Assembly: GCF_021134715.1 (NCBI RefSeq)
Contig: NC_060025.1
Span: 1,736,001 to 1,800,000 of the forward strand
Length of the DNA stretch: 64,000 bases
Origin: Daphnia pulex
Lineage: Eukaryota; Arthropoda; Branchiopoda; Diplostraca; Daphniidae
Direction: 5' to 3'
Under the pieces are notes generated by a model. That model saw only the letters and a program-made list of their open reading frames with translations. It had not been told where the DNA came from and ran no database searches. This document shows positions 55,158 through 64,000 of the stretch, piece after piece (position 1 is the first letter of the stretch; the number at the start of each line of letters is the position of its first letter). A program made the translations under genes and the position numbers.

Positions 55158-56542
55158 GCTGGACACACAATCCCCAACATGAGGCACTCAGATTCCCACC
55201 CACAGAACGAACCTTTGCCCTGGGCTGGGTTCAACCAGAAAAGAAACAATAGTATTAGTACTCTTTGAGTAATGTTCCTCTCGTGTTTTGACAGTTGCAA
55301 TATCTTGAGGTTCCCAACACCCAATCAAAGGGTTTTAACCAGCTACCACACAAAATTAAAATAACTCAACAATTGAGAACAGTTGATTGAGTTTTCCACC
55401 AACTAAGGGAGTGATTTTAGATGGAATGTTAAAACTTTTTTACTAGTTTATGTAATAAACTTGAGAGTGCCAACAAAGCACAACTGATTTTATCACTGAA
55501 ACGTTTGTCACTATCTCGAAATTATTACACAATAAGAGGATATACTGGAGCCTTCGAATCACGAACGTCGGCGAACCCTTTTAAAAAGTAAAGTGGAGGT
55601 GCGGAGACGATCGTTAAAAAGAAATTTTTGACTGAGACAAACGGTATTGAAATATTTCCGGTTCTTGTTACCTAGGTTCGTCCACTTGGGTTAATCCAGA
55701 ATAAAATAACACAACACTTGTTAATGTATCGGCCTAATGGATGTAGCCGGATGAAAAATGTTCTTTGTGCACGGAAAATTTTCCTACTAGGGCGCGCACG
55801 AATAAATCTTTTTCCCTTTATTTCCACTAGCCACCAAACGTAGTGAAAAAGTACTTTGGCTGCCTGCCTGTAGGGGCTGCTTGTCGCAACTATGGAGGGG
55901 GATGGGAATCGACGCCTGCAAAAATGGCTGCTTCACTACACCGTTGCCGCTTCTACTTTTGTTGGCTACGCTTTTTCATGACATTTGGCATGCATTTGCT
56001 TCTCTCGAATTACGCTTATTTCCATTTTCTTTTTCAATTATAACCGGAAAATTATTGCACGCAAATATTTCATTAGAGGCAGTAGCATATCCTGCACATT
56101 CCATCAGAGCTTATTGAATAACAAACTTCCGTTAAAAAGATATTCGTGAGATCTCTTGTTTCTGATCCTTTAATCGCTGAATTCTTTATCGTTAATTCAT
56201 CACACAAGGCTTGACCTAGCATTTATTTGATTATGCTGATTAAATTATATCGGTTTAATTAACTATGAAACACTAATGCAATACTCAATAGTATATTATT
56301 ACGTAACGGCTGATTCTCGAATAATGCGCACAATTCATATCGCTAGCTGGTAAATCTGGACAAGTTTCACCAAAATCTCCTAACGTGCGTGAATTTTCAC
56401 GCTCTATTTTTAAACCTCGATATCCAACCGCTTTTGGAAAAACGCGATTTGTTAGTTATTTATAATAAATGGAGATAAACAATTGAATTTGACGGACATC
56501 GAGTGTAATGAGCCCGATAGCAAAGATATCCAAAGCATAATT
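55158..56542. other. PRRC2 promoter region and RpL35 3' flank
   Basis: The PRRC2 5' UTR and promoter should lie in 55158-55800. No recognisable gene; 55800-56100 has short plus-strand frames without features. Confidence 0.5.
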
Positions 56543-57394
56543 TTAAGCCTTGACTGCGAATTTGCGCATGGGGAATGCCCTGCTCCTCCTCAGTTCCTTG
56601 GAGGTCTTCTTTGCCTTCTCGCCGGTGGTGAGGGCACGACGCATAGCACGTGTTCTCTTGCTGCGGAGATCCAGGGGCTTGTATTTCTTATTCTGTGAAG
56701 ATGAAAGATGTATTAGATTCATCGAAAAATGTCAATGCAGTATAATGAACCTCATACCTTGTAAACTTTTCGCAAGTTCTCCTTTTGTTTCTGGTTCATA
56801 ACAATAAGAACGCGGGCGATAGATTTGCGGACGACGCGACTGTAAAGGAAAATAGTAGTTCATTAAAGATCATTGAAACCGTGCACAAACATAACAATGA
56901 AATAATGAATTGTCAACAGGTGAACTGTGCAAGATGAAGGTTTACACCATTCGCACACTTCAGACAAGACATAACATTAAACATGTAAAGAGAACCAAAG
57001 TAAAAATAATCTTACATCTTGGACAGTTTGGATGCAGCTCCGCTTGTGACTTTGGCCACCCTAAGCTGAGAGAGCTCTTTCTTGAGCTCATCAAGTTGTT
57101 TAAGGAGTTCCTCCTTCTTCTTGGTACGAAGATCGCGGCATCTCACTTTAGCCTATTAAGTAATAAGAAAAATGAAAAATTATTGAATTGCTACAAACAC
57201 CACATGAACAGCCAGGGTCGGCACACACACCGACATTTAACTCTATGTCAAAAACAAACCATCACTGGACAACTTTCAACATAAATGGGTTCACAAAAAG
57301 GTGCAAAATCAACTCTTCAATTACAGTCGACTGTAATGGTTGAAATAGTTTTATAATTCAGGATGATTTTGGATAGAAAAACCTTGCTTACCAT
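56543..57394 (-). CDS. RpL35: 60S ribosomal protein L35 (uL29)
   Basis: Four minus-strand coding exons (57394-57392, 57152-57016, 56839-56758, 56692-56543) encode 123 residues, exactly the standard eukaryotic length. The first coding exon holds only the ATG. Family blocks are intact: [74 protein letters not shown] and the C-terminal MRKFAVKA. uL29 sits at the exit tunnel of the large subunit and helps dock nascent-chain factors. A pyrimidine run (CCCTTCTTT, minus strand, near 57453-57461) is a candidate 5' TOP start. The gene is divergent to the mannosidase at 57950. Confidence 0.98.
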
Positions 57395-57949
57395 TTCGGA
57401 ACTGCTTTTTCTTCAAGTGACTGAAGGAAGAACTGCTCTGCTATAAGCTGGGCAAAGAAGGGAACAACGGTGCCAGCTATTCGATTTACCGGAGCGAAAA
57501 CAAGGAAAAAACCTACAATTTTTTACGAAAAGAAAAGTGATTAAAACATTGGGAACGAAAATTATTAAAATCAAGTTTAAATTTTAAAAATAAACGTATT
57601 GAATTGTAATTTTTTTAGAAGATGATTTTGATTTGTGTTTTGTTTTGCTTTAGGTGGCAATCGCCGCTGTGGCCTATGACGTCGAATTCTTACAGACAGC
57701 AAAATATGCTGGTCAAGGTATTAATGAGATTGTTAGCACAAGTCCTAAAAGTTTTCCGTGTTTTAATGAAGTTTTACTGAAGTTTACCGTTATCTGTTTT
57801 GAAACGATGTAAATAAGTGGCGATATTATCGATGCAGACGTCGAAATCCTCCGACACAAAAATTTAGGATCCATAGTTAGTTAGAGCAGGTTTTTCATTT
57901 GTAATTTTGTGGCTGGAAGAACCAGAGAAAATTATTCACTGGTAATTCA
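57395..57949. other. Divergent RpL35/mannosidase promoter and 5' UTR
   Basis: On the minus strand the RpL35 TOP-like start lies near 57453-57461. On the plus strand a segment 57655-57718 bounded by TTTAG and AAG-GTATTA could be a 5' UTR exon of the mannosidase. No coding sequence seen. Confidence 0.45.
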
Positions 57950-60285
57950 ATGGGGACACCTATTCATGAACGAGGATACACATCTGTCCTCGTACCTTAT
58001 GTTCTTCAGTATCCAGCCAACACTTTGTGGGGAGAAAATACCCAAAGAAAACGTTTATGGCGTGTAAGTTGACATTTCACAGTCCCATCAAAGAGACAAG
58101 TATTAATTATTTTGGATTCTCAGAGGTGGAATCAGCTATCCAGATTTCAGCGCAACACTTGTCTACTCTTCATGGCTCTGCTAATCACTTTGTCCATACT
58201 ATTTGTGTTGCCTAACCTTCCATCAAGTGGAGGTTTGCCAGCCCCATCTAAAAACGAAGCAGCAGCAGGTCTGGATACAGTGCAAGGAATAAAACCAAGT
58301 TTAGATTATGAACGAGAACCTGAAGGTCCTCCAAAACCCATCACTCAATCAAGACCTATCCAAGAAAATTTCAGACCACTTACCAAAGAAGAGGAAGATC
58401 ATCACGCTGGCAAGAATGAAGACAAGTCTGTGAACCTACCCAGGAATGGATTTGATCCACTCAACACGAACAACAAGAAAATTATTTTTACTGGACCCAC
58501 CAACGACCGTCAAAGAGCAGTTGTGGAAGCTTTTAGTCACGCTTGGAAGGGTTACAAAACCTATGCATGGGGCCACGACCACTTGAAGCCGATTAGCCAG
58601 ACTTACAACGATTGGTTTCATCTTGGATTAACAATCATAGACTCTCTAGATACCATGTACATAATGGGTCTAACTGACGGTTTGTCCCCAAACACATTTC
58701 AATTTCATAAGTTTTTATTTCATTTCTTATCTTTCCAAATGTTTGAGATAGAATTCAACGAAGCCCGAAGTTGGGTCAAAGACTCTTTGCAATTCAATGG
58801 AAATCGAGATATTAATTTATTTGAAACCACTATTCGAGTACTGGGCGGATTGCTCAGCACGTATCATTTATCTGGTGATAAAATGTTTCTAGACAAAGCG
58901 GTGAGATCCTTAAACTACTTTGTGCAACGGCTAAAACGAAAAAATCAATACCTTTTAAATGTCAACTCTCCTTGCTTACAGCTGGAACTGGGTTTGCTTC
59001 TTTTGCCGAGCTTTAAAACGTCTTCGGGAGTGCCATATTCCGATGTTAACCTTGGCACGAAGAAGGCTCACCCTCCCAAGTGGAACGCCGACTCGACCAC
59101 TTCGGAGGTGACGACCATTCAACTTGAATTTCGCGATCTCAGCCGCTCGACTGGTGATCCCACCTTCGAAGTAAGTATAGTTGAATTGAAATGATTGCCG
59201 TTGAACCGACGAAAAACTGATCAATTCCAATGATAATTCCAGGAGCTGTCGTTTAGAGTGTCAAAGTTTATCCACAAGTTGCCAAAAACGGAAGGGTTGG
59301 TTCCCATTTTTATCAATCCGAACACGGGCCAATTCCGCAAGTCGACCATAACGCTGGGAGCTCGCGGAGATTCGTATTACGAGTACCTACTGAAGCAGTG
59401 GATTCAGACGGGCAGGACCATCGATTTGTAAGTTTGTGATGCCCCAATTAGACAACGGGACTAAAGTAAATCATTTTCTTGCATTGGATAGTTTACGAGA
59501 TGACTACAACGCATCCATCAGTGGCGTCAAGAACCTCCTGGTTCGTCATTCCAAGCCGAACAATTTACTTTTCGTCGGAGAGCTTATCAACGGGAATGAC
59601 TTTAAAGCCAAAATGGACCATTTGTTGTGTTTCCTTCCGGGCACGCTGGCCCTTGGCGTTCACTACGGCATGCCAAAAGAACATTTGCGCCTGGCGGAGG
59701 ACCTCCTCTACACTTGCTACCAGACTTACGCAGCTCAGCCCACTCATCTAGCGCCCGAAATCACTTATTTCAACGAAGTAAGTCGTCAAGCCAACACCAA
59801 ACAAACCAAAACACAAAGTAACCGCCATTCTTTTTTCCAAAACAAAAACAGGATGAAAGTGATAACGACATGATCGTCAAACCGGCCGATTCGCACAATC
59901 TTTTGCGACCGGAAACGGTGGAGAGCCTGTGGTACATGTACCACTTGACGGGCAATACCACCTACCAAGACTGGGGCTGGAAAATTTTCCAGGTTTGCCA
60001 GAAATTGTAGGAAATGCTTAGGTTAATGCGATTAACAATGTTCTTTCATTGAATTATTCGCAGGCATTTGAAAAGTTTGCTCGGGTGGAAAACGGTTACA
60101 GCTCACTGGGCAACGTCAGGAGCGTGTCTGAGATTAAATTGCGAGACATGATGGAATCGTTCTTCCTGGGCGAGACGCTGAAATACTTTTACCTGCTCTT
60201 TAGCGACGACCAGAAGACGCTCAGCGTCGACCGCTACGTTCTCAATTCGGAAGCTCATTTCTTCCCCATTCACACTTCCCGATGA
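57950..60285 (+). CDS. MAN1B1: ER mannosyl-oligosaccharide 1,2-alpha-mannosidase (GH47)
   Basis: Eight exons (57950-58063, 58124-58679, 58752-58900, 58982-59170, 59243-59427, 59492-59777, 59852-59992, 60064-60285) encode 613 residues. It is a type II membrane protein with a 50-residue cytosolic tail containing [14 protein letters not shown] (as in animal MAN1B1), one membrane helix ([18 protein letters not shown]), a stem, then the GH47 barrel. Catalytic blocks are present: [12 protein letters not shown] (acid/base Glu region), [11 protein letters not shown] (Asp), [14 protein letters not shown] (Glu) and [20 protein letters not shown]. It trims mannose from N-glycans for ER quality control and ERAD timing. 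The calcium-binding NTEAH motif reads NSEAH here. The start at 57950 is chosen because it joins in phase to the exon at 58124. Introns 2 and 3 (72 and 81 bp) are multiples of three without stops, so a naive open frame reads through them. Confidence 0.95.
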
Positions 60286-61705
60286 CCACATCCTTTTTGC
60301 ACCAACTACTTTTTCCCATCTTCTTTGACCTTCTCTCTCTCTCTCTCTTTTCTTCGAGTAAGAAAATATCACGAAGTTGAAACGAAAACATTCTAGTGTG
60401 CTCACGCGGGAATTTTGGGGGGGATGGTGGACATGTGTGTGTCTTGTTTCTTTATGTGTGCCGTATCAAACAACCTGGTTCTTTCACTTATATTACTTCA
60501 CGTTTGTTTGTTTTTTCTCTTTTTTTATAAATTTATATATCTGGTCGAGAAGAGAAATGTGGGGGATAACACTAAACAAAAAAGCAAACAGCAACAACAT
60601 TATTATTGTATGTTTCATTACACTAGTCGGAAAAAAAAGTTGACGACCATTTTATTTGTTACACATCTAAATTCTTTTTTTTTTCTCTTGTGTCATAATA
60701 TGATTTGAACTTATATCCCTCAGTCCCCTCTAGGCTCTAGGCTATTTCGATGCGAGAAACGATTTCCCAAAAGAATTGGGCAGCAGAACAGTCACGTCGA
60801 AAGAAAAAAAAGAAACGAGCGCGATCACGAAAACCCTCATCGTGTAAATAATACGAGACGGGGTGGGGGCCAGTAGAAAACTCACGTAACGTATTGTGTG
60901 TGGCGTTCGATCAAGGAGGAAGTAGTAGGGGGACTAGTGTGCGTGATATCGACGCGGACCTCACACAAAACAGACTTTCTCCCAACACAAAATAAATAAT
61001 TTCTTTCAAAAAGGCATATAACAAAAAAGAGAAAAAGATATACCTGCTAGTCTGCCACACGACAGAGTCTACTAGTACCAAGGCACGTTTGCGTGTCTAG
61101 CCGGACAGGGCCAGAACTAAAAAGAGAATATCCATAACATCAGATATGTCCACCGAAATGAAAAAAAAGGATCTCGTTATTGTTAGATGAGTCATTTCAT
61201 TCGGTTATTTACAAGCACGCTCGAATGGCGAGCGAGCGAGCGGTGAGTTATACATTGACACGAGTACGGCAAGTTGATGGTCGAAATTAGCGCCACGACG
61301 AGACACAATCCAGATGGATGAGAATCAAGAGAATTAGAAACACAAGAGCGACAAAGAGTGATTTATGGACGGGCCGGAAGAAGGGAGAATCAAATAGTAC
61401 AATCGAGGTTCCAACAAAAATGAAAAAGAAAAAGTTGGACGTTATAAATGGGAGAAAAGAGGTCGGGGAGACAGCCGGAAGCCGGATCGATTGTGTGTGT
61501 GGTCACCGTCACGCGAAGCGGGTTAAGAAAAGGGGACATGAAAAGCCACAGGGGCAACATCAAAAAGTTGACAACAACAACAACAACCCCAAAAAAAACG
61601 GCTCGGGGGTCAACACTTTTGCCCCGCTGTTGTTGCAACTTTTCTTTGGTCCGTCCGTTCCGGCTTCCAACTCAAACCCAAACAATGTGGCCTTTTTTAA
61701 AAATG
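60286..61705. other. 3' flanks of the mannosidase and the right-edge gene
   Basis: Probably 3' UTRs of two convergent genes. Contains a TC tract near 60332-60349. The plus-strand frames 61318-61929 and 61448-62125 overlap exons of the minus-strand gene and are shadows or chance. Confidence 0.45.
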
Positions 61706-64000
61706 TCAGTAGTCGGGAGCTGCGCCCCAAAAGTCTTCGACGATGGGAATCTCCTCCACTTGCTGGGCCAACGAGCCTTGGTGGTGAATCAACGGCCCAG
61801 TGTCGTACTGGACGGCGCTGCTGCTGCTGCCCGACTGCTCAGACATGTTGGCGTCGCGACGGGCCGGCGGCAATATCAAATGCTCGGCCGCCTGGTAGAT
61901 ATCGTCCACTGTCTGCCCAAATCGATTGAAAAGATGACCTCAATTCTTATCAGGTTTTTAGCCTGGACTTTAATATTATTTTACCTGGCCGCAGTTGAAG
62001 AAATCGCCGGAAATGAAGGATCGCCTGGGCGCCTGTGTGTCCGACTGGGCCGGCGCTGCCGCCACGTCCGACAGACGGGGTATGTGATGAGCCCTGGACG
62101 TGGTCATCAGGTCGGAAGACGGTGATGTGGAATTGGACAAAACTAAACTGTCGGCCGATCCTTCGTCGGCCCGGTGTCGACTGGAGCGGCCCGTTTTGCC
62201 CTTGCCCGTCCCTTTGCTCTTCGAGTGTTTGGCCAGCAATGCCGGGACCGGCTGGGACGGGGCTGGACTGACCGCCGGCAAACTGGACGACGTTGTACCT
62301 TTCAATTTGGACGGCCTGATGGTCACGTGATGCTTGGAATGGTGTCCCTTGCTGGGCGAAGTGTGCCGACGGACCTTGACGGGCGATTTGACGTGAACTG
62401 TCGTCTTGGGTCGGACGGATCCGCTGGTTGACTGTCGTCCGTTAAAAATTTTCAATTAGATAAAATGGATCAATTTAGAATAATAGGATTTTCCCAGTTT
62501 TACCGAGAGTTGGACAACCGACTGGACTTTGCGCTCGGCCAGCCTCTCCTGGAGAGACGAGATGGACGCTTGCTGCAGCGCCAACTGCAGACGCTCAATG
62601 TACTGGCCGTCGGTCAAAGCGGCGGCTCCCTGGTCGGCCAATCCGTTGATGGAACGCGGCCGGATGATGTGCGGATAACCAACGGCCGCTCCACTGGCCG
62701 CTTTAAACTTACTGCGATCAAACAATAAATGTAAAAATCCAAAGTTAACCATCGAAAAATCTACAACAAACAAATGAAAACGAAAACAATACGGCGGATT
62801 TCTGGGATTCGACTTGTATCCGGCGGAAGCTCGAAATTCTTGCATGTTTCGTAGCCAATCGAAAATCGTTTCAAATTCATTCCCGCACTCGCAAACGATC
62901 ACCCCACATACTAACTGGGCAAAAACTTAATAAGAAAAACGGACAGACTGGGCAAATTGACCAAGACAAAAAATTGAAATCCCAGAAGAGCTGGGACCGG
63001 CAGCAACTGCTCTGCGTCTCCCGGGGCCCTGGACAACAATTCGGCCCGCCTAAGTTTCTAGGACAAAGCCCAAGCCAAATGGGAAGGATTGTGGCGCGGT
63101 CGTCCGTCTTCAAAGTTGAGCACGCGCATCTATACCCCCCTGTTATTTTGGTTGTACACACACACAAACAGCAATACGTATACAAATTCCCATACAACCA
63201 ATTGGTTTGGCTGGATATAACCGTCGGTTGGTAACCATGGCAACAACCGCACAAGGGGAAAAACTTGAAAAACAATTTTTTGTTTTTCTACCCCGCTGTT
63301 GTTTATTTTGTGTCCCGAGGCGGTGGAGCGGCCAAGTCCGTCCGGCATGCAACGACGACGTCAAGAAAATGGAAAGAAAAAAAAAAAGGAAAAATAATAA
63401 TAATAACAATAAATAAAATACAAAAGAAAAATGCTATGGGCGGGTACTTCCGATCCGGCGGAAGAGAGGGGTAGGGGGCGGGAAATTTGATAGCGAAAAA
63501 TTTTCAAGTACGTGCACTCTCTCTGCTCCTTCGTGACATGTTTGGCTGGCCGGCGGAACGACACGCTGGAAATCGATGAAGATGGAAATGTTTTCCTATC
63601 AGGCTGGATGGGTGGTGGGTGGCCCAGCTGCGACTCGGGTAGAAGGAGCGATAGGTAAGGTAGACAAGGTCATTTATATTTCCACCTAATGATCGTGATC
63701 GGCGGACACAATCCTTAGCGTGACCTGTCCAGTAAACTGGCGTACATACGCCAACACTTATCCCCACCCCCCAGAACTCACTGGATGATGGACGGGTCGG
63801 CGCTGCCGCCGCTGCTGCCGCCGCTGCTGCTGGACGCCGGCGACGGAGGAGGCAGGAGCGAGTAGGAGAAGGAAGGAGGAGGAACCGGAAGAGTGGAGCC
63901 AAGCGGAAGAGGCAGATGGAAAGCCGTCGACGATTTCGATTGGGCAGCGGCCGCCACGGCGATGGCAGCGACAGATCGGCGAGACGGGCGCGCAGGTCGC
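61706..64000 (-). CDS. Unidentified gene, 3' part, runs off the right edge
   Basis: Minus-strand exons with good splice sites and matched phases: 62711-62504, 62431-61985 and 61912-61706 (stop). Upstream is an exon ending at 62793 (reading NEFETIFDWLRNMQEFRASA and onwards, start uncertain) and a further open segment from the window edge to about 63782, rich in Pro/Ser/Ala/Gly. The readable C-terminal part has a helical stretch (YIERLQLALQQASISSLQERL) with YPHIIRPRSINGLADQGAAA before it, a basic serine/proline-rich region (VKVRRHTSPSKGHHSKHHV) and an acidic end (EEIPIVEDFWGAAPDY). I do not recognise the family. The connection between the 63.8-kb segment and the 62.8-kb exon does not match in phase as I read it, so an exon may be missing. 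Confidence 0.6.
62794..63781. other. Intron of the right-edge gene
   Basis: Lies between two candidate exons of the minus-strand gene. Contains A-rich and AAT-rich tracts near 63370-63420. No independent gene recognised. Confidence 0.4.

Noticed and set aside
58112-58123. Mannosidase start at 58112
   Set aside because: The codon there is TTG and lies in the intron; an in-phase upstream exon with an ATG at 57950 gives the conserved cytosolic tail.
61318-62125. Two plus-strand frames of over 200 codons
   Set aside because: They overlap well-spliced minus-strand exons and have arginine-rich, low-complexity composition without domains.

Overview
The window looks like nuclear DNA of a small-genome arthropod, most likely a cladoceran crustacean of the genus Daphnia. 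Genes have many short introns (about 60-100 bp). Gene content is animal and arthropod: a CYP2-clan P450, two arthropsin-like opsins, a peritrophin-type chitin-binding peptide, USP39, PRRC2/BAT2, RpL35 and ER mannosidase I. Close tandem paralogues occur three times. The species call is inference from gene content. The protein identities below come from reading conserved motifs directly.

Layout. 1-9.5 kb is an accessory region. It holds two tandem five-exon genes for small secreted proteins of no family I recognise, set among three diverged copies of a roughly 0.7-0.9 kb repeat. 9.9-12.35 kb is a complete P450 gene. 12.4-17.9 kb has no gene I can support. 17.9-27.8 kb holds two tandem arthropsin-like opsins, each with a probable 5' untranslated exon. 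Between them on the minus strand lies a short two-exon chitin-binding (CBM14/peritrophin-A) gene, each exon of which is too short to stand out as an open frame. 29.7-32.4 kb looks like a spliced transcript without a reading frame. Two of its introns each contain one H/ACA-box snoRNA, and the two are paralogues. 33.6-35.6 kb has three tRNA-Pro genes (one UGG, two AGG). 35.6-40.4 kb is repeat-rich, with a TTAA-flanked piggyBac-type miniature element, an element with terminal inverted repeats and a central 28-bp perfect palindrome, and a 269-bp near-perfect hairpin element. 40.7-43.7 kb holds two tandem minus-strand eight-exon genes resembling group 7 allergen (BPI/TULIP-fold) secreted lipid-binding proteins. 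From 44.6 kb on the window is dense with conserved housekeeping genes: USP39 (+), PRRC2 (-), RpL35 (-) and ER alpha-1,2-mannosidase I (+). The 3' end of an unidentified proline/serine-rich gene (-) runs off the right edge.

Themes. Three independent tandem gene pairs (secreted proteins, opsins, lipid-binding proteins) show local duplication. In the opsins and the lipid-binding proteins, one exon segment is nearly identical between copies while the rest has diverged, which suggests gene conversion. The most interesting non-coding finding is the duplicated H/ACA snoRNA pair, with an H box, an ACA box and stem pairs kept by compensatory change.
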